From Clostridia bacterium (GTDB lineage Bacteria > Bacillota > Clostridia > Christensenellales > Aristaeellaceae): a DNA stretch of 51,817 nt. The stretch's first letter is position 1, and each line of letters begins with the position of its first letter. Positions 7,756-15,229 of the stretch are shown one piece after another. A program made the position numbers and the translations under genes. The stretch spans positions 1 to 51,817 of the forward strand of contig JAFVVG010000027.1 in NCBI GenBank assembly GCA_017502305.1, written 5' to 3'. A model generated the notes under the pieces. It saw nothing but the letters and a program-made list of their open reading frames with translations. It did not search any database and had not been told where the DNA came from.

Positions 7756-8769
7756 TCAGACCCGCCAGCCTCTGCGGGCGCCCCTGAGCGATACCACCGC
7801 CGGCAGGGAAATCACCATCCCCATGGGCCCTGCCAGAATGCCGCCGGCGGAGACGATCAGCAGCACTATGAGCGGATGAAGCCTGGTAGCGCCGGAGAGA
7901 AACCGGGGGGAGAGCAAGCCGCTTTCGATCTGCTGCACCAGGAGCAGTACCGCCAGCGTCCACAGCGCCGGCACCCAGCCGCCCTGCAGGGCCAGCAGCA
8001 CCGCCGGAACGCCCGCCAGCAGCGGCCCCACATAGGGGATCAGCTCCATCACGCCCATGAGGAGCCCCAGCGCCAGCCAGCCAGGGCTGCCTGTCAGCAG
8101 CAGACCGATGGCCGTCAGGAGCCCCACAGCGGCGGAAAGCATCAGCTGACCGCGGAAAAAGTTCACGGCTTCGCGGCGCATTTCCCGGGCAGCACGCACG
8201 GCTCGAACCCGGTACCCCACGGGGATGAGCAGCTCCAGCGTGGCGGCGATGCGCCGCCTGTCCCGCAGGAGATAAAAGGCAAAAAGCGGGGCCAGAAACA
8301 GCTTACTTGCGCCCTGAACCATGCGGGTGACCAGCTGAGCCGCTCCGGTGAAGAAACCGCCGGCCCGCTGGCTGATCTGGTCGAAGACGGCTTCCTGCAG
8401 GGGCGCCACATCCAGCCCGCGTTGGCGGAGAAACGCCTGACCCCGGGCCAGCAGCTCACCGCCGCGCGCCAGAAGGTCCGGGATATGGTCTGCCAGTTGG
8501 CTGAACTGCCGCAGCAGCGGGGGAATTACCCCCAGCAACACCGCCAGCGCCAGGAGCCCCAGCAGCAGAAAAGCACATGCCGCCGCCAGGCCGGGCGCAA
8601 GGCGTTTTTCCAGCCAGCGGCAGATGGGCAGGGCCAGGGCCATGAGCAAATACGCCGCTGCCAGCTGCGCCGCCAGGGCGGAAAGCACGCCCCGGAGCAG
8701 GAAGATCCCCACCGCCGCCCCGGCGATGATCCAGGGCAGGCGCTTGCGCTGCCGCAGGGTGTGCTGCAT
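7756..8769 (-). CDS. AI-2E family transporter (UPF0118, YtvI/PerM type)
   Basis: This 337-residue polytopic membrane protein is of the AI-2E exporter family. Hydrophobic helices lie near residues 13-47, 58-84, 155-168 and 205-330. A soluble, Arg-rich middle region (about 85-150) separates the N-terminal and C-terminal helix sets, as in the family. The hallmark ELIPYVGPLLAGVPA is present in the C-terminal half. The substrate cannot be read from sequence: some family members are Na+/H+ antiporters or sporulation proteins rather than AI-2 exporters. GGAG lies 7 bases before the ATG. No clear terminator follows before the ireB promoter. Confidence 0.88.
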   Translation of the reverse strand: MQHTLRQRKRLPWIIAGAAVGIFLLRGVLSALAAQLAAAYLLMALALPICRWLEKRLAPGLAAACAFLLLGLLALAVLLGVIPPLLRQFSQLADHIPDLLARGGELLARGQAFLRQRGLDVAPLQEAVFDQISQRAGGFFTGAAQLVTRMVQGASKLFLAPLFAFYLLRDRRRIAATLELLIPVGYRVRAVRAAREMRREAVNFFRGQLMLSAAVGLLTAIGLLLTGSPGWLALGLLMGVMELIPYVGPLLAGVPAVLLALQGGWVPALWTLAVLLLVQQIESGLLSPRFLSGATRLHPLIVLLIVSAGGILAGPMGMVISLPAVVSLRGARRGWRV

Positions 8770-8784
8770 GGTGACGCTCCTTTC

Positions 8785-8809
8785 AAAAAAGGCAGGATGC
8801 GCTCCTGCC
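8785..8809 (-). terminator. Terminator of the PRC-barrel operon
   Basis: The stem GGCAGGA/TCCTGCC (8791-8797 with 8803-8809) is followed on the minus strand by TTTTTTG, just before the AI-2E transporter gene. Confidence 0.88.
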
Positions 8810-8815
8810 TGTGGG

Positions 8816-9418
8816 TCACAGATTGGTTTTCATCCACTTCTTCGCCATGCTGATCTTCCGCCGGACGGTCTTGCCGGCGGGCATCATCATCATGCCAGCG
8901 CCCAGCATAAAGCCCATGGCGCCCATTGCCAGTTTACCCATACGCGCACCTCCTTTCACTCCTTGAAGCCGCTCCAGGGAGCAGCCGAAGGGGATCAGCA
9001 CCTGGGCCGGTCCGACGGGAGACTGCTGCACCGTGAACTGCCGGGCCAGCATGCGCCCCAGGGTGAGTTCCTCCCAAAGCCCCAGGGAAACCTCCAACCC
9101 GGTGACCAGCAGGGTAGTGCGGCTCACATAGGCGTCGGTCACCCGTCCCAGGTTCAGTCCGCCGGCGTCCTTCACGGCGGAAAGGGTGAAGGCTGCGTCC
9201 CGGGGCGGGCGCTCCGGCGGCGCTGCCAGGATCACGGAAACATCGCCCATAATGGCGATCTGTGCCGCGGGGGCCCACTTCGCGCCGCCCAGCCCGTGCC
9301 GGATGACCAGCCCCCGCAGGGCATGCCCGTCATGGGTGAGCACAGCCTGCTCCACGCGGCCTACCATGCGGCCGTTCAGGGCTGCGGGCAGGCCTACGAT
9401 GCTGCCCAGGCGGATCAC
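8816..9418 (-). CDS. PRC-barrel domain protein
   Basis: This 200-residue protein appears to hold two PRC-barrel units (about 4-65 with LGSIVGLPAALNGRMVGRVE, and about 80-135 with DAGGLNLGRVTDAYVS). A hydrophobic, Met-rich segment (about 165-182) and a basic tail ISMAKKWMKTNL follow. PRC-barrels occur in RNA-processing and photosynthetic proteins and in small sporulation-associated proteins of Firmicutes; the role here is unknown. The start is GTG at 9418, which overlaps the stop of the upstream 47-codon gene as GTGA, so translation is coupled. The 211-residue reading that begins further upstream is rejected for that reason. Confidence 0.72.
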   Translation of the reverse strand: MIRLGSIVGLPAALNGRMVGRVEQAVLTHDGHALRGLVIRHGLGGAKWAPAAQIAIMGDVSVILAAPPERPPRDAAFTLSAVKDAGGLNLGRVTDAYVSRTTLLVTGLEVSLGLWEELTLGRMLARQFTVQQSPVGPAQVLIPFGCSLERLQGVKGGARMGKLAMGAMGFMLGAGMMMMPAGKTVRRKISMAKKWMKTNL

Positions 9419-9558
9419 AAATCGTCCGCGTCCTGGGTGGGCACGTCCCACTCGTCATCCCAGGGTACGCCGGTATAGGAGCCCAGCACGTCATAGGGAT
9501 TCTTCTTCCGCGCCTCCCGGATGATGGCGTCCACCATTTCCTTGGGCCGCTTGTTCAT
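9415..9558 (-). CDS. Small conserved-looking protein (47 aa), first gene of the PRC-barrel operon
   Basis: This short gene has a good ribosome site (GGAGGG seven bases before ATG). It begins MNKRPKEMVDAIIREARK, followed by NPYDVLGSYTGVPWDD and an acidic end VPTQDADDL. The core DVLGSYTG followed by an acidic PxQDADDL end resembles short uncharacterised proteins I associate with Clostridia, but I cannot name a family with certainty. It ends in a 4-base overlap with the PRC-barrel gene. Confidence 0.72.
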   Translation of the reverse strand: MNKRPKEMVDAIIREARKKNPYDVLGSYTGVPWDDEWDVPTQDADDL

Positions 9559-9628
9559 GCAGCATCCCTCCTTCGCAGAAAGAATGCCCGGTTACGGGCG
9601 GAATCATGATGATAAGTTGTGCCAAAAA

Positions 9629-9655
9629 TGAAAAAGAAGCCAGTTTAGGCTTCTT
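9629..9655 (-). terminator. Rubredoxin terminator overlapping the stop codon
   Basis: The stem AAGAAGCC/GGCTTCTT (9634-9641 with 9648-9655) is followed on the minus strand by TTTTC. The 5' arm lies within the last codons of the rubredoxin gene and the stop codon is in the loop. Confidence 0.8.
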
Positions 9656-9806
9656 CTTCAAACAGATCCTTGCCAACGCCGCACAGGGGGCAGACCCAAT
9701 CCTCGGGCACATTTTCCCATGCCGTGCCGGGGGCCACGCCGTTGTCGGGATCGCCGGATTCCACTTCGTACACATAACCGCAAACCGTGCAAACATAATG
9801 CTTCAT
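9645..9806 (-). CDS. Rubredoxin
   Basis: This 53-residue single-iron electron carrier has the classic two Cys pairs, C6-x2-C9 (CTVCGY) and C39-x2-C42 (CPLCG), with the conserved [20 protein letters not shown] between them. GGAG lies about 9 bases before the ATG. In anaerobes rubredoxin passes electrons to rubrerythrins and flavodiiron or superoxide reductase systems. A reverse rubrerythrin and a flavoredoxin-rubredoxin are encoded elsewhere in this window. It stands alone, with its own terminator. Confidence 0.95.
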   Translation of the reverse strand: MKHYVCTVCGYVYEVESGDPDNGVAPGTAWENVPEDWVCPLCGVGKDLFEEEA

Positions 9807-9890
9807 AGCCTTGATCTCCTTTCGTGTGGAGGTTTTCCTCCTGAAAAGAGTATCAACAGTTTTCCACTGGATGAAACATCTTTTCTGAAA

Positions 9891-12104
9891 TTATTTTTCG
9901 CAAAGCAGCGGTGTGACCTCGCCCGTGGCAAAAATTCTCAATTGGTGCAGGGGGCGGGTGAGCATGACGTAGAGCATGCGGCAGGGGAAAGCTTCGTCGG
10001 CAAACTCGGCGGCGCTGGCGTTGCATACGGCCACGCAGTCGAACTCCAGCCCCTTTACCATGGCGGCGGGGAGGATCAGCACACCGCCGTGATAATCAGC
10101 GTCGTCCTCTTTCATGAGGCGCACGGGCAGGTCGTTTTTCAGCAGCTTGTAGAGGTGCTCGGCACCGGCGCGGGTTTTCTCGATGAGTGCGATGGTGTGG
10201 TAGCCTGCGTCCAGCCAGGCGCGTACCTGCTGGCGCAGTTCGGCGTAGCGCTCCTTATCCGTGGAGAAAACGGAGATGGTGGGCTCCTGGCCGTGCCGCA
10301 GCACCGGCCTGGCGGCCTGCTGGCCCGGCACGGGATGCCTTGCCGCCACCCGGCTGGCCAGGTGCATGATCTCCATGGTGTTGCGGTAGCTGGTCACCAG
10401 CTGCAGAAGCGTAGCCTCGCCGCCAAAGACGGGCCCCATCCACTGCCGGTAATCGCTGATGCCCTCTTCTTCGTGAATGCCCTGCATCAGGTCGCCCACC
10501 AGGGTGAAGGTGGCGGCGGGGTAATGCTCACGGAGCAGCGCCAGCTGGTAGGGGGAGAAATCCTGGCATTCGTCCATCACGATGTGGCGCAGGGGTTTCT
10601 TGGGCAGGCCATACACTGCCTGGCAGATGCTGCACAGCGCTGCCAGGTCCTCCTGCTGAACACGCTTCTTCTCCAGCAGGGGCAGGGTGGCCTCCTGCAC
10701 AGCTTCGGATTCGTGCCGTGTCAGATAGGTGCGGTAAACCGTGAGCAGCGAGAGATCGGGGAACAGGCTGGGAAAGTCCTTCAGGTATTGCTTGGCCCGC
10801 AGGTCAATCTCCGCCATGCGCTCGTCCCGGCTTTGTAACAGCTTCCGGGCCCGGGCGCGGCGCTCCTCGCCGTCGGGCAGAGAAGAAAGCAGCAGCGTCA
10901 GGCGATCCTGGGCCATTTTGTCCATGGCGGCTTTCATGGCCTCCGCCACCTGCAGGAGCCGTTTTTTGATATATTTCTTCAGTTCATCGATGCGCTGGGC
11001 CAGGGGGAAGGGCCGCAGCTGCTTGAGGAAGATATCCTGCACCTCTTCCGGCGTATACAGCATATGCCCGCCGAAAACCAGTCCGCTTCGGGGGAGAATC
11101 TCCGCCTGGTAGCCTCGCAGGAAGTCCTCCACGCTGCGCTTCATTTCCAGCGAACCCTTGCGCCGCAGCACATCGCCCATGGCAGCACGGGAGGCAGCGG
11201 TGCCGGATAGCTTATCCTCCAGCCGGCTTGAGAGGAGCAGCCTGGGGGCATGCTTGCCCATCCAGGTCTGGCACAGGCCGGCAAAGGTGGTCTGGATAAC
11301 ACGCTCCACGCCCAGGTCAGGCAGAACCTGCGAAATGTAGGAAAGGAACAGCGGGTTGGGGGCCAGGATCATCATCTGCTCAGGGCGCAGGGTGTCGCGG
11401 AAGGCATAGAGCAGCCAGGCGATGCGGTGCAGGGCAATGGTGGTCTTGCCGCTGCCGGCTACGCCCTGGACGATCAGGTTCTGCCGCAGGGGGTGGCGGA
11501 TCACCAGGTTCTGCTCCGCCTGGATGGTGGTGACGATTTCCTTCAGCCTGTCGGAACTCACGGCGCCCAGCACACCCTGCAGGTAGGCGTCCTGGCTCAC
11601 CACGCCGCTGTCAAACAGGGAGATGAGCTTATCGTCCTCCACGGTGAGCATGCGTTTGAGGGTCAATTCGCCCGTTACGCGTCCGTCGGGGGCTTCGTAA
11701 TCCATGGGCCCCACCTGGCCGGAGTAATACAGGTTGGCCACGGGGGCGCGCCAGTCCGCTACCACCACGTCCAGGGTGGAGGAGTCATGCACGCCCCAGC
11801 GGCCCAGGTAGTGGGTTTCGGGGCTGCCGCCATCGGGGATGAAATCCAGGTGCGCGAAATACGCCTGTCTGCGGGAACGGGCCAGGTTGTGCAGGGTATC
11901 CACCTTCATGCGAAGGATGTCCAGCATCACCTGTTCGTCCATGGTAGCGCTGGCAGGTACGGTGATGAGCTGGTCCTCCTCGGCGCTGATGCCGGTTTCC
12001 TTTTCCAGCTTGTCGATCTCCCGTTGGATGATCTGCCGTGTCTGCGCCAGATGCCGCGCCTCTGCCAGGCTGCACGGATGATCGGGTAAAGTATAGGTTT
12101 CCAT
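9891..12104 (-). CDS. HelD-like UvrD/Rep-family ATPase (RNA polymerase recycling factor)
   Basis: This 737-residue protein resembles HelD, the superfamily 1 ATPase that pries stalled RNA polymerase off nucleic acid. An N-terminal coiled-coil arm (about 12-45) is followed by the HelD signature block YFAHLDF, THYLGRWGV and VADWRAPVANLYY (about 82-127). Walker A is at GVAGSGKTT (214-222). The helicase C-terminal motif region is at VKGLEFDCVAV, where canonical UvrD has a related TxHxxKGLEF motif. A DECQDFSPYQ segment gives Walker B. AGGAG lies four bases before the ATG. The gene is transcribed from a consensus promoter through a ~90-base leader holding a terminator-like hairpin. Confidence 0.86.
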   Translation of the reverse strand: METYTLPDHPCSLAEARHLAQTRQIIQREIDKLEKETGISAEEDQLITVPASATMDEQVMLDILRMKVDTLHNLARSRRQAYFAHLDFIPDGGSPETHYLGRWGVHDSSTLDVVVADWRAPVANLYYSGQVGPMDYEAPDGRVTGELTLKRMLTVEDDKLISLFDSGVVSQDAYLQGVLGAVSSDRLKEIVTTIQAEQNLVIRHPLRQNLIVQGVAGSGKTTIALHRIAWLLYAFRDTLRPEQMMILAPNPLFLSYISQVLPDLGVERVIQTTFAGLCQTWMGKHAPRLLLSSRLEDKLSGTAASRAAMGDVLRRKGSLEMKRSVEDFLRGYQAEILPRSGLVFGGHMLYTPEEVQDIFLKQLRPFPLAQRIDELKKYIKKRLLQVAEAMKAAMDKMAQDRLTLLLSSLPDGEERRARARKLLQSRDERMAEIDLRAKQYLKDFPSLFPDLSLLTVYRTYLTRHESEAVQEATLPLLEKKRVQQEDLAALCSICQAVYGLPKKPLRHIVMDECQDFSPYQLALLREHYPAATFTLVGDLMQGIHEEEGISDYRQWMGPVFGGEATLLQLVTSYRNTMEIMHLASRVAARHPVPGQQAARPVLRHGQEPTISVFSTDKERYAELRQQVRAWLDAGYHTIALIEKTRAGAEHLYKLLKNDLPVRLMKEDDADYHGGVLILPAAMVKGLEFDCVAVCNASAAEFADEAFPCRMLYVMLTRPLHQLRIFATGEVTPLLCEK

Positions 12105-12129
12105 GCTTCTCCTTTCGGCAGGGAAAATA

Positions 12130-12171
12130 GAAAAAGCCCCTGCCCTTCATCAAATGAATTCGCAGAGGCTT
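12130..12171 (-). terminator. Terminator-like hairpin in the helD leader (possible attenuator)
   Basis: AAGCCTCTGC and GCAGGGGCTT (12162-12171 with 12134-12143) form a 10-bp stem with one G-U pair, followed on the minus strand by TTTTTCTATTTTC. It lies between the helD promoter and the helD ATG, so it can only act as an attenuator of helD itself. Confidence 0.65.
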
Positions 12172-12203
12172 ACATCAGGCTGCAAGCGTGTGTTGTGGAG
12201 TGT

Positions 12204-12232
12204 ATTGTAGCAGAAATGGAAAGGGTTGTCAA
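12204..12232 (-). promoter_or_regulatory. helD promoter
   Basis: TTGACA (12227-12232) and TACAAT (12204-12209) are separated by 17 bp on the minus strand. The start of transcription would be near 12197, about 93 bases upstream of the helD ATG. Confidence 0.88.
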
Positions 12233-12552
12233 GGGTGGGTTCTGCGGCAATGAACAGCAGCTTTCTTTTGCGTGCACATGTAGGGGCGATCTGTGATCGC
12301 CCGCCGTGCTGCGGTTCTCTTGCAGCAATGCTTATATGCGAGGTTGTACTTTCTCTCTTGCGAGAAAGTACAAAAGAGCGCCCGGGGGCCACAATGGAGG
12401 GCTGGCCCCCGGACCCCGGTGCACTTCTCAGGATCGCTTGCGGGCAAGCCTTCGCGGGGCGACCTTTACAGCAGGGTTGGCGGCGCGGGCAGCGCGCCAC
12501 CCCATGATCGCGGCCCGGCGCGTTGGGTGATGCAGGCGCTGCTGGATCGTGT
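12233..12552. other. Non-coding GC-rich patch with three perfect inverted repeats
   Basis: No convincing gene lies in these 320 bases: the short frames lack ribosome sites and recognisable protein character. It contains an 8-bp stem at 12284-12291/12295-12302 (GGGCGATC type), a perfect 10-bp stem at 12346-12355/12362-12371 (GTACTTTCTC), and a 9-bp stem at 12383-12391/12403-12411 (CGGGGGCCA). The next part is rich in CG dinucleotides. It looks like a decayed mobile or miniature repeat element, or a long 3' tail of the methylase transcript, rather than a gene. Confidence 0.5.
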
Positions 12553-12553
12553 C

Positions 12554-12604
12554 GGGTGAGCGATACGAGTGCCGCGATTGAGGTTGCGGATCCGGAACCC
12601 CTTT
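12554..12604. repeat. 3'-end dispersed repeat, copy 2 (after the SpoU methylase)
   Basis: The blocks match copy 1 at 44-161: GGGTGAGCGATACGAGTGCCG at 12554-12574, the exact 18-mer CGATTGAGGTTGCGGATC at 12575-12592, and CCCCTTT at 12598-12604. The two first blocks abut here, so this copy looks like a deletion form of copy 1. The last two bases overlap the methylase stop codon. Confidence 0.7.
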
Positions 12605-13340
12605 AGCGGGAGGCAGAGCCTCTGGTGAAGCCATAGATGCCAATGGCAGCGGCGATGGACAGGTTCAGGGAGTCGATCTTCTCGTTGCTGGGGATGCGCA
12701 CAGGCTGGCCCAAATGGGCGAAGGAGGCGGGCAGGCCGCTGCCCTCGTTGCCAAAGATCAGCGTCCAGTCGGCGGGGATGTCACCGGAGAGCACATCAGG
12801 CAGGGAGCGGGAGCCATCCAGCATGAAGGGATACAGCGCCCGGCCCGGGTGTTCCGCCTGATAATCCTCGAAGGTATCGTAGACCTTCACCCGAAGGGAA
12901 AACAGGCTGCCCATGCTGGCTCGGACTACGCGGGGATCGAACACATCCACGCAGGGGCGGATGAGGGCCACGTCCTCCACGCCAAAGCCCAGGGCGGTGC
13001 GCAGAATGGTGCCCACGTTGCCCTGGTCAGAGGGGTTGTGCAGCACCACGTGGGGAGCGCCGGGGGTCAAGGCGTCGTCGAATTTGCTGAACACGGCGGC
13101 GGCAAAGCAGTTTTCCTTGCCGGAGATGCGGGACAAGGCTTTATCGGCAATCTCCACCCGGACGTGCAGCTTCTCCGCCAGGGCGGTGAGCTTCTGGGCG
13201 GCCTCGGTACCCTCAGCCTTGGAGTGCAGAAGCACCCGGCGGGCGCAATCGGGCCGGTGCAAAAGACATTCCATGGCGGGGAAGGCGCCGGGGGCGTAGC
13301 CGTAATCCAGGTCGGATTTATAAGGGGCAAGTGAAGGCAT
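12603..13340 (-). CDS. SpoU/TrmH-family RNA 2'-O-ribose methyltransferase
   Basis: This 245-residue enzyme would transfer a methyl group from S-adenosylmethionine to a ribose 2'-OH of rRNA or tRNA. An N-terminal substrate-binding part precedes the trefoil-knot SPOUT domain with all three motifs: NPSDQGNVGTILRTA, IFGNEGSGLP, and IPSNEKIDSLNLSIAAAIGIY. The exact target nucleotide is unknown. The start at 13340 (MPSLAPYKSD) is used because AGGAGG lies 8 bases upstream; the frame opens further but without a ribosome site. An extended -10 promoter precedes it and the 3' end runs into repeat copy 2. Confidence 0.9.
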   Translation of the reverse strand: MPSLAPYKSDLDYGYAPGAFPAMECLLHRPDCARRVLLHSKAEGTEAAQKLTALAEKLHVRVEIADKALSRISGKENCFAAAVFSKFDDALTPGAPHVVLHNPSDQGNVGTILRTALGFGVEDVALIRPCVDVFDPRVVRASMGSLFSLRVKVYDTFEDYQAEHPGRALYPFMLDGSRSLPDVLSGDIPADWTLIFGNEGSGLPASFAHLGQPVRIPSNEKIDSLNLSIAAAIGIYGFTRGSASR

Positions 13341-13364
13341 AAGCGTTTCCTCCTGTTCCCGGAT

Positions 13365-13393
13365 ATTATAGCACATCTGCCATCAACAGAAAA
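13365..13393 (-). promoter_or_regulatory. Extended -10 promoter of the SpoU methylase gene
   Basis: TGC-TATAAT (TATAAT at 13365-13370, TGC at 13371-13373) is present on the minus strand with a weak TTTTCT -35 at 17 bp. The upstream edge overlaps the terminator of the ABC exporter operon. Confidence 0.65.
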
Positions 13394-13415
13394 GAGGCAA
13401 CCCGAAGGCTGCCTC
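13388..13415 (-). terminator. Terminator of the ABC exporter operon
   Basis: GAGGCAGCC and GGGTTGCCTC pair (13394-13415) around a TTC loop, followed on the minus strand by TTTTC. It lies 9 bases past the second exporter gene. Confidence 0.8.
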
Positions 13416-13423
13416 AAAATGTG

Positions 13424-15229
13424 TTATTCGTCTACCAGTCCCTGATCACGCGCCTGGGCGGTGTAAAGCTCGTAATAAGCGCCGCGCTTGGCGATGAGTT
13501 CGTCGTGGCTGCCGGCCTCCAGGATGCCCTTGTTGGAAATGTAGAGGATCCTGTCGCAGTTCTTGATGGTGGACAGGCGGTGGGCAATGATGAAGGAGGT
13601 GCGGTTCTTGAGCAGGGCTTGGATGCCCTCCTGCAGGAGCTTCTCCGTCTTGGTATCGATGGAGGAGGTGGCTTCGTCCAGGATCAGGATGCGGGGATCG
13701 CTGAGCAGCGTGCGGGCGAAGGATACCAGCTGCTTCTGGCCCTGGGAGAGGCGGTTGCCGCGCTCGTTCACGGTGGTCAGGTAGCCCTGGGGCATCTCGC
13801 TGATGAAGTCATCGGCGCGGACCATTTTGGCGGCGGTGCGGATCTCATCCTCGGTGGCGTTGAGACGGCCGTAGCGGATGTTGTCCATGATGGTGCCGGA
13901 GAAAATGAAGCTGTCCTGCAGCATGATGCCCAGCTGGTTGCGCAGGCTGTTCAGCGTCACATCGGTGATGTCGTAGGTCTTGCCGTCCTCGCCCTTGAGG
14001 GTGATGGAGCCGCTGTTCAGGTTGTAGAAGCGGCACAGAAGGTTCACAATGGTGCTCTTGCCGGCGCCGGTGGGGCCCACCAGGGCGATGCTCTCGCCGG
14101 CCTTCACATGCAGGTCCATGTGCTCCAGCACCTGGATGCCCTCTTCATAGCCGAAGGTCACGTCGTTGAAGTGCACCTCGCCGGTGATATCCGGCAGAGT
14201 GAGGGCGTCTTCCTTGTCGTCCACCACCACGGGCTCGTCCATGGTTTCGAAGATACGTTCCAGGTAGGCAAGGTTGTTCACGAAGGAATTGTAGATGTTG
14301 GCCAGGGCGGTGATGGGCTGCCAGAAGCGGCCCACATACTGGCCCATGGCCAGGATCACGCCGAAGGACACGATGGCCCCGCCAAGCCAGTACACGCCGG
14401 CGATGTACATCACCGTGAATACCAGCTGGGTGATCATTTCAGAGGAGAACCACACGCTGTTGGAGATATACACAGCGCGCATCCAGGCACTGCGGCAGGC
14501 GATGGCCAGGCGCTCCATGATGGAAAGATTCACATCCTGGCGGGCAAACAGCTGGCTGACGCGAACGCCGTCGATGGACTCGGCCAGGTAGGCGTTGTAG
14601 TTGGAGTTCTTGTTGCTCTGGTTCTGCCAGGCCTTGCGCTGGCGGGGCTTCAGGTACCAGATGATCCCCGCGAAGATGGGCAGGCCGGCGATGACGATCA
14701 GCGACATCGTTACGTTGGTAGAGAACATGAACACCACGATGAAGATCAGGTTGATGATCTCCAGGATGGAGTTGATGATGCCGTTGGACAGGATGTCCGA
14801 AACGGAATTGACATAGTTGATGACGCGCACCAGGATCTTTCCGGCGGGGCGGCTGTCGTAATAGGAGAAGGGGAGCTTCTGCAGGTGGGCGAAGAGATCC
14901 TTGCGGATGTCGTAGATGATCTCCTGGCTTACATGGGCCATGATGCGGGAGCGGATCACCGTGAAGACGATGCTCAGGCAGATGATGCCCAGGAACAAAA
15001 GCGCCATCTTGCCCAGCATGCCCACGTCCTTGTTGGGGACGGCTTCGTCCATGACCCACTGGGTGATCTTGGGTACAAACAGGCCGGCAATGGAGGCGCA
15101 GGCGGAAAGCAGCAGAGCCAGCAGCATCTTGACCTTGTGGCGGGAAATGTATTTGAAGGCGCGCTTGAGATGGCCCAGGTCAAACGGGGATTCCAGACTC
15201 TCGTCAACGTCGAACTTATTGCGAGCCAT
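13424..15229 (-). CDS. Heterodimeric ABC exporter half with the complete catalytic Walker B (BmrD/TM288-like)
   Basis: This 601-residue fused permease-ATPase has an ABC type IV exporter fold. Six membrane helices span about residues 35-320, followed by a nucleotide-binding domain with Walker A GPTGAGKST (385-393), signature LSQGQ (494-498), Walker B ILILDE with catalytic Glu519, and switch His550. The signature is non-canonical (LSQGQ) while Walker B is intact, the pattern of the BmrD/TM288 side of heterodimeric exporters, in which one ATP site is degenerate. It starts inside the stop codon of the partner gene (TAATG, one-base overlap). The substrate is probably a drug or amphipathic compound, but it cannot be read from sequence. 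Confidence 0.93.
   Translation of the reverse strand: MARNKFDVDESLESPFDLGHLKRAFKYISRHKVKMLLALLLSACASIAGLFVPKITQWVMDEAVPNKDVGMLGKMALLFLGIICLSIVFTVIRSRIMAHVSQEIIYDIRKDLFAHLQKLPFSYYDSRPAGKILVRVINYVNSVSDILSNGIINSILEIINLIFIVVFMFSTNVTMSLIVIAGLPIFAGIIWYLKPRQRKAWQNQSNKNSNYNAYLAESIDGVRVSQLFARQDVNLSIMERLAIACRSAWMRAVYISNSVWFSSEMITQLVFTVMYIAGVYWLGGAIVSFGVILAMGQYVGRFWQPITALANIYNSFVNNLAYLERIFETMDEPVVVDDKEDALTLPDITGEVHFNDVTFGYEEGIQVLEHMDLHVKAGESIALVGPTGAGKSTIVNLLCRFYNLNSGSITLKGEDGKTYDITDVTLNSLRNQLGIMLQDSFIFSGTIMDNIRYGRLNATEDEIRTAAKMVRADDFISEMPQGYLTTVNERGNRLSQGQKQLVSFARTLLSDPRILILDEATSSIDTKTEKLLQEGIQALLKNRTSFIIAHRLSTIKNCDRILYISNKGILEAGSHDELIAKRGAYYELYTAQARDQGLVDE

Noticed and set aside
12150..12500. Frames in the 12.2-12.6 kb gap (for example a 116-codon frame)
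   Set aside because: They cross promoters, inverted repeats and the helD leader, lack ribosome sites, and have Arg/Pro/Ala-rich translations typical of GC-rich non-coding DNA.
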